From NCBI GenBank assembly GCA_029238935.1, contig JAQZBN010000027.1, positions 25,707 to 89,706 on the forward strand: a stretch of DNA of 64,000 bases. Direction: 5' to 3'. Of this stretch, positions 9,267 to 19,807 are shown in pieces. A program made the position numbers and the translations under genes. The DNA comes from Herbinix sp. (GTDB taxonomy: Bacteria > Bacillota > Clostridia > Lachnospirales > Lachnospiraceae). The notes under the pieces are model-generated. The model did no database searches. It saw only the letters and a program-made list of their open reading frames with translations, and was not told the DNA's origin. Position 1 is the stretch's first letter, and each line of letters opens with the position of its first letter.

Positions 9267-9728
9267 ATGAAAGATAAATTAGTTGAGATTAATAATCTGC
9301 TAGTTGAAGTATATGATGATGTTAATCAGATTGAAGAGTATTCGATTAAGCAGGGTGCTTTTCGTGATTTATCCATCACTGAAATACACACAATAGAAGC
9401 GGTTGGATTATATGGATCGAAAACTATGTCAGAGGTAGCAGCTCAGTTGGAGATAACGATGGGCACCTTAACAACAGCGATTGATAAGCTGATAAAGAAA
9501 AGCTATGTGGAACGAAGCAGAAGTAATACCGACCGAAGGATAGTAAATGTCAGCCTAACCAAAAAAGGAAAACTGGCATATCGTATTCATGAAAAGTTTC
9601 ATCTGGATATGGTGAAAGAAATCATGATTGATTTTTCTTCGGAAGAAGAAGAAATCCTACTAAGAGCTTTGCGCAAATTAAACGAGCATTTGAAGGATAT
9701 TACGAAAAAATCTCCACAGAGTGAATAG
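9267..9728 (+). CDS. fabT: MarR-family transcriptional regulator, FabT-like
   Basis: 153-residue winged-helix regulator at the head of the fatty-acid operon. The HTH lies near residues 50-80 (MSEVAAQLEITMGTLTTAIDKLIKKSYVERSRS), followed by the wing (NTDRRIVNVSLTKKGK). By analogy to FabT it would repress fab genes when acyl-ACP is abundant. ATG 9267 is chosen because AGGAGAG lies 7-8 bases upstream; the longer frame from 9216 runs into the operator. A FabT-type palindrome in its promoter supports the assignment; the name is by context and operator. Confidence 0.85.
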   Translation: MKDKLVEINNLLVEVYDDVNQIEEYSIKQGAFRDLSITEIHTIEAVGLYGSKTMSEVAAQLEITMGTLTTAIDKLIKKSYVERSRSNTDRRIVNVSLTKKGKLAYRIHEKFHLDMVKEIMIDFSSEEEEILLRALRKLNEHLKDITKKSPQSE

Positions 9729-9773
9729 TTTACCAAGAAAGCGTTATGTTAATGATATAGGAGGACTACCAAG

Positions 9774-10754
9774 ATGAGACATGCAACAATCATCGGTACA
9801 GGAAGCTATGCACCTGACAATACTATGACAAATGAAGACCTTACGAAATTGGTTGATACCAATGATGAATGGATAATTACCAGAACTGGAATTAAAGAAA
9901 GAAGAATTGCTACCGGAGAGTTAACCTCAGATCTAGCTTATGAAGCAGCTGTTCGTGCAATACAAAATGCTGGACTTACCGCAGCTGAGATTGATTTGAT
10001 CATATGTGCGACCATCACACCGGATTCTTTTATGCCTTCGGTAGCTTGTATTGTTCAAGATCGCTTAAAGGCTATGAAGGCAGCAGCTTTTGATCTTACT
10101 GCAGCTTGTACCGGTATGATTTATGGTATGGTAACAGCGGCTCAATTTATTGAGACAGGTATGTATCAGAACATCTTAGTGATTGGAGCTGAAACCCTCT
10201 CAAAGATTCTTAATTGGGAAGATAGATCCACTTGCGTATTATTCGGCGATGGTGCCGGTGCAGTAGTAGTATCATCAACTGAGAAGGAAAGTGGAATGTT
10301 ATCATCCAATTTATTGAGTGATGGCAGTAAGCAAGCCCTTCTCTCCTGTCCTGCAGTACCTTTAAACAATCCGTTTACGAAAGCAGAGACTACTAATTTT
10401 GCACCAAGTATCACGATGCAGGGGCAGGAAGTGTTCAAGTTCGCGGTTCGCAGTATTACAGAGAATGTGAAAGCAGTGTTAAAGAAAGCCAATCATACCG
10501 TAGAAGATATTAAATATATCATACCTCATCAGGCAAATTTACGAATTATTGAACAAGCGGCAAAGTTTTTAGATGTTCCAGTAGATAAATTTTATCTTAA
10601 TCTAGAGCATTATGGAAACACATCAGCAGCCAGTATAGGTATTGCTTTGGATGAATTAGTACAGAATAAGCAAATACAACATGGTGACAAACTCATTCTG
10701 GTAGGCTTTGGCGGTGGAATGACCAGCGGAGCAGTATTGCTGGAATGGGATTGA
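9774..10754 (+). CDS. fabH: Beta-ketoacyl-ACP synthase III
   Basis: Starts fatty-acid chains by condensing acyl-CoA with malonyl-ACP. 326 residues, normal for FabH. The Cys-His-Asn triad is visible as C112 (TAACTGM), H252 (IPHQANLRI) and N282 (YGNTSAASI). The C-terminal GFGGGMTSGAVLL motif is typical. It is preceded by AGGAGG and lies 45 bp after the regulator gene, in the same operon. Confidence 0.96.
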   Translation: MRHATIIGTGSYAPDNTMTNEDLTKLVDTNDEWIITRTGIKERRIATGELTSDLAYEAAVRAIQNAGLTAAEIDLIICATITPDSFMPSVACIVQDRLKAMKAAAFDLTAACTGMIYGMVTAAQFIETGMYQNILVIGAETLSKILNWEDRSTCVLFGDGAGAVVVSSTEKESGMLSSNLLSDGSKQALLSCPAVPLNNPFTKAETTNFAPSITMQGQEVFKFAVRSITENVKAVLKKANHTVEDIKYIIPHQANLRIIEQAAKFLDVPVDKFYLNLEHYGNTSAASIGIALDELVQNKQIQHGDKLILVGFGGGMTSGAVLLEWD

Positions 10755-10814
10755 TATACACATCAGTAGAAACACAAATAAAATAAATCATATGAATCAT
10801 GGAGGAATTTTAAA

Positions 10815-11054
10815 ATGGAATTAAATAAGATTAAAGATTTAGTAGCAGATCAATTAGGAGTAGATGCAGCAGAAATTACTTTAGAGACTTCCTTAAAGGA
10901 TGACTTAAACGCAGATTCTCTTGATTTATTCCAAATTATCATGTCATTAGAAGAGGAATTTGGTATTGAGATTCCTACCGAAGATACCGAAAGCATTCAT
11001 ACAATAGGCGATGTAGTAAGCTATCTCGAAAGCAAAGGGGTAGAGGAAGCTTAA
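10815..11054 (+). CDS. acpP: Acyl carrier protein
   Basis: 79-residue acidic carrier that holds growing acyl chains on a 4'-phosphopantetheine arm. The attachment serine is S35 in the conserved DSLDL motif (NADSLDLFQ). The helical pattern and acidic helix II are as in AcpP. A GGAGG site lies 8-9 bases ahead of the ATG. It sits between fabH and fabK, the usual clostridial order. Confidence 0.96.
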   Translation: MELNKIKDLVADQLGVDAAEITLETSLKDDLNADSLDLFQIIMSLEEEFGIEIPTEDTESIHTIGDVVSYLESKGVEEA

Positions 11055-11120
11055 AGTTATTCTCATGCAGAAGGAATGAAAGCAATGAGTAACTTTAATA
11101 AGGGACGATGAGTCAATAGG

Positions 11121-11188
11121 AGAAGAATTGCACTTTGTATATATACCGGCAAATAATTGTCGGTATATATACGTTAAGGTTCTTCTTG
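11121..11188 (+). promoter_or_regulatory. Strong hairpin between acpP and fabK
   Basis: GTATATATACCG (11137-11148) and CGGTATATATAC (11161-11172) form a perfect 12-bp stem with a 12-nt loop; AGAAGAA/TTCTTCTT-like flanks can extend it. There is no T run, so it is not a normal terminator. It may protect or delimit the highly expressed acpP message, or act as an RNA processing site. Confidence 0.55.
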
Positions 11189-11241
11189 GCTACAGTCTAT
11201 GAATGATCGATCTTCGATTTGGGAAAGGCACAGGTGTTAAA

Positions 11242-12171
11242 ATGAAATCACGTATTTGTGAGATGTTAAATATAGAGTATCCTATTTTTCAAGGTGCAAT
11301 GGCAAGAATATCGGATGCTTCCCTAGCAGCTGCAGTTTCAGAAGCCGGAGGTCTCGGTATTATTGCAGGGGGTACTGCACCGATCGATTTCGTACGTAAT
11401 GAAGTGAGGAAAGCAAAAGAGCTTACGAAGAAGCCTTTTGGTGTTAATATCATGTTACTAAGCGAAAATGCAGATGAAATTGCTAAAATGGTATGTGAAG
11501 AAAATGTCAAGGTGGTAACAACCGGAGCAGGGATGCCAGGAAAATACATGGAAATGTGGAAAGATCATGGCATTAAAGTAATACCGGTAGTACCTTCCGT
11601 TGCTATGGCTAAGAGAATGGAACGAAGTGGAGCAGATGCAGTCGTTGCAGAAGGAACAGAATCCGGTGGTCATGTTGGAGAGTTAACTACAATGGTATTG
11701 GTACCTCAGGTAGTAGATGCTTTATCCATTCCGGTAATTGCAGCCGGTGGTATTGGAGATGGCAGAGGAGTTGCAGCAGCGTTTCTTTTAGGTGCTGATG
11801 CAGTCCAGGTAGGTACTAGATTTTTAACAGCCTATGAATGTACTGTGCATGAAAATTATAAGAAGAAAATATTAAATGCAAAAGATATTGATACAATTGT
11901 AACAGGACGTCCAACCGGTCATCCAATCCGAGTACTTAAAAATAAATTGGCACGTCAATTTAAAGATTTGGAAACCGCTGCTGCACCGATTGAAGAATAT
12001 GAGAAGCTTGGTATCGGAGCTTTGGCGAAAGCGGTAACCGGAGATGTAGAGTATGGCTCTGTAATGTCTGGCCAAATCGCAGCAATCGTGAATAAAGAAC
12101 AAAGCTGTAAAGACATCATTCTTGAGATGATGACGGAAGCACAGAGCTTGTTAAACAAAGACTGGAGGTAA
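11242..12171 (+). CDS. fabK: Enoyl-ACP reductase II (FMN-dependent)
   Basis: Reduces trans-2-enoyl-ACP in the last step of each elongation cycle, using FMN and NAD(P)H. About 309 residues with a TIM-barrel nitronate-monooxygenase-like fold: N-terminal EYPIFQGAMARI, the GTESGGHVGE flavin-site motif, and the phosphate-binding AAGGIGDGRGVAAAFLLGADAVQVGTRF. FabK replaces FabI, which makes the organism predictably triclosan-tolerant. Start ATG 11242 is preferred (protein begins MKSRICEML, AGGTG upstream). An in-frame ATG at 11203 would add 13 residues and has no ribosome site. The next gene begins 3 bases after the stop. Confidence 0.93.
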   Translation: MKSRICEMLNIEYPIFQGAMARISDASLAAAVSEAGGLGIIAGGTAPIDFVRNEVRKAKELTKKPFGVNIMLLSENADEIAKMVCEENVKVVTTGAGMPGKYMEMWKDHGIKVIPVVPSVAMAKRMERSGADAVVAEGTESGGHVGELTTMVLVPQVVDALSIPVIAAGGIGDGRGVAAAFLLGADAVQVGTRFLTAYECTVHENYKKKILNAKDIDTIVTGRPTGHPIRVLKNKLARQFKDLETAAAPIEEYEKLGIGALAKAVTGDVEYGSVMSGQIAAIVNKEQSCKDIILEMMTEAQSLLNKDWR

Positions 12172-12174
12172 CGT

Positions 12175-13107
12175 ATGGGTAAGACAGCATTTCTCTTTGC
12201 AGGGCAGGGAGCTCAGTACATTGGCATGGGAAAAGAGTTATATGAGAGATTCCCGGTCTGTAAGAATACCTTTGACGAAGCCAGTGACAGTCTTAATTTA
12301 GATTTAAAGCAGTTATGTTTTGATGGAAATAAAGAAGAATTAGATAAGACTGAAAATACACAGCCCGCTGTTGTAACAACCTCTATCGCTGCTTACCGTG
12401 CTATAACAGAATACGGTATTTGGCCGGATGTCGTAGCGGGATTAAGTCTAGGAGAATATTCTGCTCTGACTGCTAGTGGCGTTTTTACTTTATCTCAGGT
12501 AGTCCCATTAGTAAGAAAGCGTGGAAGGTTTATGCAGGAAGCAGTGCCTACCGGTTTAGGAAAGATGACTGCTGTTCTAGGCTTATCGGAAGATAAAATT
12601 AAGGAAGCATGTCTGGAAGCAAGTGAGTTTGGAATAGTTGAGCCTGCTAATTTTAACTGCCCAGGGCAAATAGTCATTGGTGGTGAGATTGAGGCAGTGG
12701 ATGTAGCAGCGAAATTAGCAAAAGCAAAAGGTGCTATGAAAACAATAGATTTACCGGTAAGTGCACCATTCCATACTTCAATGTTACGACCTGCTGCTGA
12801 AAAGTTAAAAGTAGAGTTATCCGGACTATCCATTGGTGAAATTGCCGTTCCGATAATCAGTAATGTAACCGCTTCTTATATCGAAAGTTCGGAGCAGGTA
12901 AAAGAGTTGCTGTATCAGCAGGTTATGAGTAGTGTTCTTTGGGAACAAACCATTCGAACCATGATAGATGAAGGAGTTACTGAATTCATAGAGATTGGAC
13001 CTGGTAAGACCTTATCCGGTTTTGTGAAAAAAATAGATCGTGGACTTAAAATATATAATGTCGAGGACATAGCTTCCCTGGAGGCAGTTTTGGCAGCCAG
13101 ACAATAA
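12175..13107 (+). CDS. fabD: Malonyl-CoA:ACP transacylase
   Basis: Loads malonyl groups from CoA onto ACP. 310 residues with the N-terminal [18 protein letters not shown] signature. The nucleophile is S91 in [10 protein letters not shown] and the general base is H200 in APFHTSM. GGAGG lies 8 bases before the ATG inside the end of fabK, indicating tight coupling. Regular length and no anomalies. Confidence 0.96.
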   Translation: MGKTAFLFAGQGAQYIGMGKELYERFPVCKNTFDEASDSLNLDLKQLCFDGNKEELDKTENTQPAVVTTSIAAYRAITEYGIWPDVVAGLSLGEYSALTASGVFTLSQVVPLVRKRGRFMQEAVPTGLGKMTAVLGLSEDKIKEACLEASEFGIVEPANFNCPGQIVIGGEIEAVDVAAKLAKAKGAMKTIDLPVSAPFHTSMLRPAAEKLKVELSGLSIGEIAVPIISNVTASYIESSEQVKELLYQQVMSSVLWEQTIRTMIDEGVTEFIEIGPGKTLSGFVKKIDRGLKIYNVEDIASLEAVLAARQ

Positions 13108-13189
13108 TTAGGGTTTGTTAAGCGTTTTGTTACACATAAAAGAAGTAGTAATTTACTTACCCGAATTAGTATAGAAAGGAATCAAGGAT

Positions 13190-13930
13190 ATGTTGAATGG
13201 AAAAACTGCAATAATCACTGGAGCAGGAAGAGGAATTGGCAGAGCGATAGCACTGGAATTTATAAAGTATGGAGCCAAAGTTGTGGTGAATTACCGTAAC
13301 AGCATAAAGCAGGTAGAAGAGCTCTTAGAAACCATCCGAGAAGCTGGTGGAGAAGCGATTGCTGTGCAGGCAGATATCAGCAAAGAAGAAGAAGCAAAGC
13401 AGTTGGTAGATGCGGCAGTAAAGCATTTTGGCAGACTGGATATCCTTGTGAATAATGCAGGAATAACAAAAGATACGTTAATGATGAGAATGTCAGAGGA
13501 TGACTTTAGCAGTGTCATAGATATTAATTTAAAAGGAACCTTCTTTTGTATGAAGCATGCATCAAATGTAATGCTGAAACAAAGAAGCGGTAAGATCATA
13601 AATTTATCCTCAGTGGTAGGAATTACTGGAAATGCCGGTCAAGTAAATTATGCAGCCTCCAAAGCAGGAGTGATCGGTATGACTAAATCTGCCGCCAGAG
13701 AATTAGCAATACGAGGTATCACCGTAAATGCTGTCGCTCCCGGCTTCATACAAACTGAGATGACCGATGTTCTGCCAGAAAAAATAAAAGAAGCTACCGT
13801 AGCTAATATACCCCTCAAGCGTTTTGGTGCTGCCAATGAAGTCGCAGGTGCAGTCAGTTTCCTTGCATCGGAAGCAGCAAACTATATAACAGGTCAGGTA
13901 TTGCAGGTAGATGGCGGTATGGTGATGTAA
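13190..13930 (+). CDS. fabG: 3-oxoacyl-ACP reductase
   Basis: NADPH-dependent reduction of beta-ketoacyl-ACP. 246-residue short-chain dehydrogenase with cofactor motif TGAGRGIG near residues 9-16, NNAG, the serine in LSSVVG, and the active-site Y154-x-x-x-K158. The C-terminal ITGQVLQVDGGMVM is typical of FabG. It lies within the fab operon, 82 bp after fabD. Confidence 0.95.
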   Translation: MLNGKTAIITGAGRGIGRAIALEFIKYGAKVVVNYRNSIKQVEELLETIREAGGEAIAVQADISKEEEAKQLVDAAVKHFGRLDILVNNAGITKDTLMMRMSEDDFSSVIDINLKGTFFCMKHASNVMLKQRSGKIINLSSVVGITGNAGQVNYAASKAGVIGMTKSAARELAIRGITVNAVAPGFIQTEMTDVLPEKIKEATVANIPLKRFGAANEVAGAVSFLASEAANYITGQVLQVDGGMVM

Positions 13931-14047
13931 CTGTTGGTACAGTTGAGAACAGTCCTGCAAATATGAAAATTAGAGCTATTATAATAACAGCCGGACATAG
14001 TGTTTGATACCGTTTAGATGGAACAAAAATAGGAGGATTACCGAATT

Positions 14048-15286
14048 ATGAGTCACAGAGTAGTCGTTACAGGTATGGGTGCTGTTACCCCAATCGGTAA
14101 TAGTGTAGAAGAATTTTTTCAAAGTGTGAAAGATGGTAAAACCGGAATTGAAGCTATCAATTCTTTTAATACAGAAGCATATGCTGTGAAACTTGCAGCA
14201 ACGGTTAAAAATTTTGATCCTAAACAATATATGGATGCGAAGGAAGCAAGAAGAATGGATCGCTTCTCTCAATTTGCTATTGCTGCTACCAAAGAAGCAA
14301 TAGAAGATTCAGGTATCGATTTAGAAACAATCGAATCGGAGCGATTTGGTGTCATCGTTGGATCTGGAATCGGTGGAATTGATAGTATTGAAAAAGAAGC
14401 AAAAACTTTAATTGATAAGGGTCCAAGACGAGTAAATCCTTTGTTTATCCCAATGATTATCACCAATATGGCAGCAGGTAATATAGCTATCAAATACGGT
14501 GCGAAGGGTATATGCTCCAATGTAGTAACAGCTTGTGCAACCGGTAATAACAGTATTGGAGAAGCATACCGTAATATTAAACATGGTTATGCTGATGTTA
14601 TTCTTGCAGGGGGAACTGAAAGTTCTATTACACCTTTATCTATGGCAGGTTTTTCTGCCTTGACAGCGTTATCAACCAGTACCGATCCTGCCAGAGCGTC
14701 AATTCCTTTTGATAAGGAAAGAGATGGATTTGTTATGGGCGAAGGTTCTGGCGTGCTTGTTTTAGAAGAATATGAGCATGCTGTAAAGCGTGGAGCAAAG
14801 ATCTATGCTGAAGTAGTTGGATACGGCGCAACCTGTGATGCTTATCATATTACATCTCCTGCTCCGGATGGTGATGGTGCTGCAAGAGCAATGATGTTAG
14901 CAATGAAAGAAGCAGAAGTGGAACCGAAAGATATCTCTTATATCAATGCACATGGAACAAGCACACCGGTCAATGATAAGTTAGAAACCTTAGCAGTAAA
15001 AAAAGCATTTGGTGATTTGGCTTATAAAGTACCGATTAGTTCAACGAAATCCATGATTGGTCACTTACTTGGGGCTGCCGGAGCAGTTGAAGCGGTTGCT
15101 TGTATTAAAGCGATTGAAAATAATTATATACCTGCAACTATCGGACTTAAAGTTCCTGATGAAGAGTGTGATTTGGATTATGTTCCAGGTGAAGGAAGAC
15201 AGCAGAAGCTTTCTTATGTTATGTCAAACTCCTTAGGTTTTGGTGGACATAATGCTACCGTAATCTTTAAAAATATGGAGGTTTAA
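14048..15286 (+). CDS. fabF: Beta-ketoacyl-ACP synthase II
   Basis: Elongation condensing enzyme of fatty-acid synthesis. 412 residues with the Cys-His-His triad: C163 (TACATGNN), H302 (NAHGTSTP) and H339 (MIGHLLGAAG). The start ATG has AGGAGG upstream. accB begins one base after its stop codon, so the two are translationally linked. Confidence 0.96.
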   Translation: MSHRVVVTGMGAVTPIGNSVEEFFQSVKDGKTGIEAINSFNTEAYAVKLAATVKNFDPKQYMDAKEARRMDRFSQFAIAATKEAIEDSGIDLETIESERFGVIVGSGIGGIDSIEKEAKTLIDKGPRRVNPLFIPMIITNMAAGNIAIKYGAKGICSNVVTACATGNNSIGEAYRNIKHGYADVILAGGTESSITPLSMAGFSALTALSTSTDPARASIPFDKERDGFVMGEGSGVLVLEEYEHAVKRGAKIYAEVVGYGATCDAYHITSPAPDGDGAARAMMLAMKEAEVEPKDISYINAHGTSTPVNDKLETLAVKKAFGDLAYKVPISSTKSMIGHLLGAAGAVEAVACIKAIENNYIPATIGLKVPDEECDLDYVPGEGRQQKLSYVMSNSLGFGGHNATVIFKNMEV

Positions 15287-15287
15287 T

Positions 15288-15767
15288 ATGGATTTTAAAG
15301 CAATTCAGAGTTTAATGAAGGAAATGAATCAAACCGAATTAACGGTAGTAGAAATAGAAGCAGAGGGAATTCGTATCCGTATGGAAAAAGGGGGTAATAT
15401 CCCGATGACAGTGATGCAGCCGTTGCAAATTCCCGCAGCAAATATCAGTGCACCGGTAGTTACTGCACCACAAGCATCACCACAGGCTACGATTGTGGAA
15501 GAAAGTCCGGTGAAAAAACCGGAAGAAGTGATTGGTAACAAAGTATTATCTCCTATGGTAGGAACCTTCTACGCAAAAGCATCACCGGATAAACCTCCAT
15601 TTGTTAAAGTAGGAGATAAGGTGAAAAAAGGGCAGACCCTTTGTATTATTGAAGCTATGAAATTAATGAACGAAATTGAAAGCGAATATGATGGTGAAGT
15701 TGCCGAAGTCTTACTTCAGAATGAAGATATGGTGGAGTATGGCCAGCCATTGTTTATAATAAAATGA
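15288..15767 (+). CDS. accB: Biotin carboxyl carrier protein of acetyl-CoA carboxylase
   Basis: Carries carboxybiotin between the carboxylase and transferase halves of acetyl-CoA carboxylase. 159 residues: an N-terminal dimerisation segment, a Pro/Ala-rich linker (about 45-80) and a C-terminal biotinyl domain with K125 in EAMKLMNEI. The usual thumb sequence is present. Ribosome site GGAGG overlaps the end of fabF. Confidence 0.96.
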   Translation: MDFKAIQSLMKEMNQTELTVVEIEAEGIRIRMEKGGNIPMTVMQPLQIPAANISAPVVTAPQASPQATIVEESPVKKPEEVIGNKVLSPMVGTFYAKASPDKPPFVKVGDKVKKGQTLCIIEAMKLMNEIESEYDGEVAEVLLQNEDMVEYGQPLFIIK

Positions 15768-15906
15768 TAAGTCGTTTCAATAACCTTAAAGCCGATCAGG
15801 CGACCATAATAATAACTTAGAATAAGACGTACATGAAAAATTAGACCGTTAGGATAGAATAACAGGATACGTAGATTGGCTTGATTGTTAGTAGAAAGGA
15901 AGAACT

Positions 15907-16332
15907 ATGCTTAATATAGATGAAATACAGAATATCATTCCTCATCGACCACCCTTCTTATTAATTGACCGGATCGATGAGTTAGAACCTGGAAAACGCG
16001 CTGTGGGTCGCAAGGGCGTTACCATGAACGAACCTTTTTTCGCAGGACATTTCCCTGGGAAAGCCGTTATGCCTGGAGTACTTATATTAGAAGCTTTGGC
16101 TCAAACGGGGGCAGTTGTTATGTTAAGCCGTGAAGAGAATAAAGGTAAGAAAGCGTTCTTTGGCGGTATGGATAAGGTAAAATTCAAGAGACAGGTGGTA
16201 CCGGGTGATGTTCTTACTTTAGAAGTGGAAATCATTAAGGACAAAGGCATCTTTGGAGTAGGGAAAGCTGTCGCATATGTGGAGGATAAGGTTGCAGTGG
16301 AAGCAATCCTGACCTTTGCAATTCAACCTTAA
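15907..16332 (+). CDS. fabZ: 3-hydroxyacyl-ACP dehydratase
   Basis: Dehydrates 3-hydroxyacyl-ACP to trans-2-enoyl-ACP. 141-residue hot-dog fold protein with [11 protein letters not shown] at the N-terminus, catalytic H48 in [11 protein letters not shown] and E62 in LILEALAQ. It follows a 139-bp gap after accB that shows no other gene and no clear terminator. accC follows by 18 bp. Confidence 0.96.
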   Translation: MLNIDEIQNIIPHRPPFLLIDRIDELEPGKRAVGRKGVTMNEPFFAGHFPGKAVMPGVLILEALAQTGAVVMLSREENKGKKAFFGGMDKVKFKRQVVPGDVLTLEVEIIKDKGIFGVGKAVAYVEDKVAVEAILTFAIQP

Positions 16333-16350
16333 CAAAAAAGGAGACTATTA

Positions 16351-17697
16351 ATGTTTAAGAAAATTTTAATAGCTAATCGGGGTGAAATTGCTGTCAGAAT
16401 CATAAGAGCCTGCAGAGAGATGGGAATTAGCACTGTTGCAGTATATTCTGAGGCAGATAAAGAAGCTTTACATGTTATGCTGGCGGATGAAGCGGTGTGT
16501 ATTGGACCAGCAAAATCGAAAGACAGCTATTTGAATATGCAAAATATCATTAGTGCAACTGTTTTAACCGGAGCAACTGCTATTCATCCAGGATTTGGAT
16601 TTTTATCAGAAAACAGCGCATTTGCAAGAATGTGCGAAGATTGTAATATCACATTTATCGGACCCAGTGCGGATGTCATTGATCTGATGGGTAATAAATC
16701 AAAAGCCAGAGAAACCATGCAGAAAGCCGGTGTATCTGTAGTTCCGGGCTCCGATGGAGTATTAGAAACATACCAGGATGCAAAAAAACTTGCAGATGAA
16801 ATGGGCTTTCCTGTTATGATTAAAGCTTCTGCAGGAGGCGGCGGTAAAGGCATGAGGGCAGTATTTCGTCCAGAGGATCTGGAGAATGCTTATAATTCTG
16901 CGAAAGCAGAATCAAAGGCAGCCTTTGGTGATGATAATCTATACATGGAAAAACTAATTCTAAATCCGAAACATATTGAATTTCAAATTTTAGCTGATAA
17001 ATATAGTCATGCCGTTCATCTGGGTGAAAGAGATTGTTCCGCTCAGAGAAGGAACCAGAAGATGCTAGAGGAATCTCCTTCTGCTGTAATGAGTGAGGAA
17101 CTTCGCCAGGAGATGGGAAATGCTGCAGTGCAGGCGGCTTTGGCTACAGGCTATGAAAATGCAGGAACCATAGAATTTTTACTGGACCAAGAGGGAAAGT
17201 ATTATTTTATGGAGATGAATACCAGAATACAGGTAGAACATCCGGTTACTGAAATGGTAACAGGAATTGATATGATAAAGGAACAGATCAAAATTGCCAA
17301 TGGAGAACCTCTTACCTTCGGTCAGAAGGAGGTTCAGATCAAGGGGCATGCAATCGAATGTAGAATTAATGCTGAAGATCCTACCAGAAACTTCATGCCA
17401 TGTCCAGGACGAATTGAAAATGTACTGTTCCCGGGTGGTTACGGTATTCGTATTGACAGTGCAGTGTATCCAGGATATCTGGTTCCACCGGTATATGATT
17501 CCATGCTGGCGAAGTTGATTGTATATGGTAAGACGAGAGAAGAAGCGATTCAAAGGATGAAGCGAGCTTTATCAGAATTTATTATTGAAGGAATCCATAC
17601 AAACATTGAGTTTCAATATGAATTACTGGAGCAGGAAGAATTCTTGTCAGGAAAGTATAATACCGGCTTAATCGAGGGAAAGAAGCATTATGAATAA
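16351..17697 (+). CDS. accC: Biotin carboxylase subunit of acetyl-CoA carboxylase
   Basis: ATP-dependent carboxylation of the biotin on AccB. 448 residues: N-terminal pre-ATP-grasp domain ([21 protein letters not shown]), ATP-grasp with the glycine-rich [12 protein letters not shown] loop, the [14 protein letters not shown] catalytic region and a C-terminal biotin carboxylase domain. The last 8 bases overlap accD, indicating translational coupling. Confidence 0.97.
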   Translation: MFKKILIANRGEIAVRIIRACREMGISTVAVYSEADKEALHVMLADEAVCIGPAKSKDSYLNMQNIISATVLTGATAIHPGFGFLSENSAFARMCEDCNITFIGPSADVIDLMGNKSKARETMQKAGVSVVPGSDGVLETYQDAKKLADEMGFPVMIKASAGGGGKGMRAVFRPEDLENAYNSAKAESKAAFGDDNLYMEKLILNPKHIEFQILADKYSHAVHLGERDCSAQRRNQKMLEESPSAVMSEELRQEMGNAAVQAALATGYENAGTIEFLLDQEGKYYFMEMNTRIQVEHPVTEMVTGIDMIKEQIKIANGEPLTFGQKEVQIKGHAIECRINAEDPTRNFMPCPGRIENVLFPGGYGIRIDSAVYPGYLVPPVYDSMLAKLIVYGKTREEAIQRMKRALSEFIIEGIHTNIEFQYELLEQEEFLSGKYNTGLIEGKKHYE

Positions 17698-18580
17698 AAA
17701 TCCGTTTAAGGGAAAGCAATATGCTACATCAAAAGTATACCGGGTAAGACCTCAGGATATTGATATCGATAAGCCTGAAGAAGAAAAGCCTAATGTTCCG
17801 CAAGGAATAATGACGAAATGTCCGGTTTGCGGCAAGGTAATCTATACTAAGCTTTTAATCAAAAATTTCAAAATGTGTGACGAATGTGGTGCGTATTTTA
17901 AAGTATCAGCCAATGAAAGACTTGCTATGATATTAGACGAGGAGACTGCGTTTACGGAGTATGATCCCCATTTGTCAACGAAGGATCCATTAAATTTCCC
18001 AGGCTATAATGATAAACTGATTAAGCTGCAATCCAAAACAGGGCTTGTGGACGGGTTAGTAACTGGCAAAGGCGTGATTGGTGGTAATCCAGTAATGATT
18101 GGCGTAATGGATGCAGCATTTTTGATGGGAAGTATGGGGTCTACCATAGGTGAAAAACTGGCTAGATTGTTTGAACGGGCTACCCAAGAAAGGCTTCATG
18201 TTATCGTATTTACAGCTTCCGGCGGAGCAAGAATGCAAGAAGGTATCTTCTCCTTAATGCAGATGGCTAAGGTAAGTGCAGCGGTAGCAAAACATAGTGA
18301 AGCAGGATTGTTATATATCACCGTTTTAACTGATCCTACCACCGGTGGTGTAACAGCGAGCTTTGCAATGCTTGGAGATATTATTCTTGCTGAACCGAAA
18401 GCATTAATTGGTTTTGCCGGTCCCAGAGTAATTGAGCAAACCATTGGTCAGAAATTACCGGAAGGTTTTCAGAGAGCAGAGTTCTTACTTGATCATGGTT
18501 TTGTGGATCGCATTGTACCAAGAGATCAGCTGAGGGCTACGTTAGGAACCATTTTAAAGATACATTCCAATCATCCTTAA
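17690..18580 (+). CDS. accD: Acetyl-CoA carboxylase carboxyltransferase subunit beta
   Basis: Beta half of the carboxyltransferase that moves CO2 from biotin to acetyl-CoA. 296 residues with the N-terminal four-cysteine zinc ribbon (C44, C47, C63, C66) and the crotonase-like carboxyltransferase domain ([25 protein letters not shown]). It overlaps accC. Regular length. Confidence 0.96.
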   Translation: MNKNPFKGKQYATSKVYRVRPQDIDIDKPEEEKPNVPQGIMTKCPVCGKVIYTKLLIKNFKMCDECGAYFKVSANERLAMILDEETAFTEYDPHLSTKDPLNFPGYNDKLIKLQSKTGLVDGLVTGKGVIGGNPVMIGVMDAAFLMGSMGSTIGEKLARLFERATQERLHVIVFTASGGARMQEGIFSLMQMAKVSAAVAKHSEAGLLYITVLTDPTTGGVTASFAMLGDIILAEPKALIGFAGPRVIEQTIGQKLPEGFQRAEFLLDHGFVDRIVPRDQLRATLGTILKIHSNHP

Positions 18581-18686
18581 AGGAGCAAATGCGAAAATAA
18601 ATATACGCATGGCGATTTATCTTATCATTCTCTATGCAACTTTGTTCCTTTGAACAAAGGCTGTGAAGAAAGGCATGGTTATTATT

Positions 18687-19472
18687 ATGGACATAACACC
18701 GTGGGAAAAAGTCAAATTAGCCCGTATGCCGGTAAGACCGACTGGGCTTGATTATATTGAAGGAATATTTCATGATTTTATGGAGCTTCACGGTGACAGA
18801 GCTTACGGAGAAGATCGGGCGATTGTTGGAGGTATCGCAATGCTTGGAGATTTGCCCGTAACAGTGATAGCCCAACAAAAAGGAAGAAATACAAAAGAAA
18901 ATATTGCACGAAACTTTTCAATGCCTCATCCGGAGGGCTATCGAAAAGCACTTCGGTTAATGAAGCAAGCTGAGAAGTTCCATCGACCTGTGATTAACTT
19001 TATTGATACACCTGGAGCTTTCTGTGGTATCGGTGCAGAAGAGAGGGGGCAGGGAGAAGCCATTGCAACCAATTTGGCAGAGATGATGTTATTAAAAACT
19101 CCGATTTTGTCTGTCGTTATCTCCGAAGGCGGTAGCGGTGGAGCTTTAGCACTGGGTGTTGCAGATAAAGTCTATATGCTGGAACATGCAATCTATGCTA
19201 TTCTTTCACCAGAGGGTTTTGCCAGTATCCTTTATAAGGATTCTTCAAAGGCTGACCAGGCCGCAAAGGATATGAAGCTGACAGCGCAGGATTTATTGCA
19301 ATTTGGTATTATCGATGGTATCATTCCCGAGCCGCAGGGTGGAGCTCATATGGATACTTCAAAAATGCTTCAGAACATGAAAGCCGTGATGGAACGAGAC
19401 ATTACTGAAATGATGCAAAGACCTATGGAATCTTTGCTAGAGCAAAGATATCAGAAATTCCGTAAGATGTAG
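18687..19472 (+). CDS. accA: Acetyl-CoA carboxylase carboxyltransferase subunit alpha
   Basis: Alpha half of the carboxyltransferase. About 261 residues: [15 protein letters not shown] at the N-terminus, [23 protein letters not shown] and [16 protein letters not shown] in the core. The start is uncertain. ATG 18687 gives the usual MDITPWEKV beginning, with AAAGG 13 bases upstream. In-frame GTG 18663 and ATG 18675 have ribosome sites too close to work well. It is the last gene of the fab/acc operon, with a terminator after it. Confidence 0.94.
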   Translation: MDITPWEKVKLARMPVRPTGLDYIEGIFHDFMELHGDRAYGEDRAIVGGIAMLGDLPVTVIAQQKGRNTKENIARNFSMPHPEGYRKALRLMKQAEKFHRPVINFIDTPGAFCGIGAEERGQGEAIATNLAEMMLLKTPILSVVISEGGSGGALALGVADKVYMLEHAIYAILSPEGFASILYKDSSKADQAAKDMKLTAQDLLQFGIIDGIIPEPQGGAHMDTSKMLQNMKAVMERDITEMMQRPMESLLEQRYQKFRKM

Positions 19473-19519
19473 CGGAAGTGAATTAGGTTGGAGTAGAATA
19501 GAATAATTATGTATTATGA

Positions 19520-19562
19520 AGAGCTGTAGTATCTATGTATTTGAGATACCACAGCTTTTATT
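19520..19562 (+). terminator. Terminator of the fab/acc operon
   Basis: AGCTGTaGTATCT pairs with AGATACcACAGCT and is followed by TTTTATTA. It ends the ~10-kb fatty-acid transcript. Confidence 0.75.
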
Positions 19563-19807
19563 AATTTAAAGGATATAGAAGTAAATGTAATTAGTAGATT
19601 CCGTGGCTAAGGTATTATTTTAAGATACCCTTTCTAAGATATAATTTTTTAAGATACCTTTGCGAAGATAAGATTAAGTAATGGTAAGAAAAATTAAGGA
19701 TTTAAAGTTCACATAAAAATAAGTGGTAATATATTGTAATTTAGTATATAATAACACAACTAATATAAAGGACACAAGGAGTAGATAATTAAAAATAGGG
19801 GTAACAT
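19563..19807. other. Non-coding AT-rich gap with short degenerate repeats
   Basis: No gene seen. Three partial copies of TTTTAAGATACCTTT / TAAGATA occur between 19616 and 19670. The promoter of the next gene probably lies around 19720-19760 in TATAATA-rich sequence. Confidence 0.4.
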
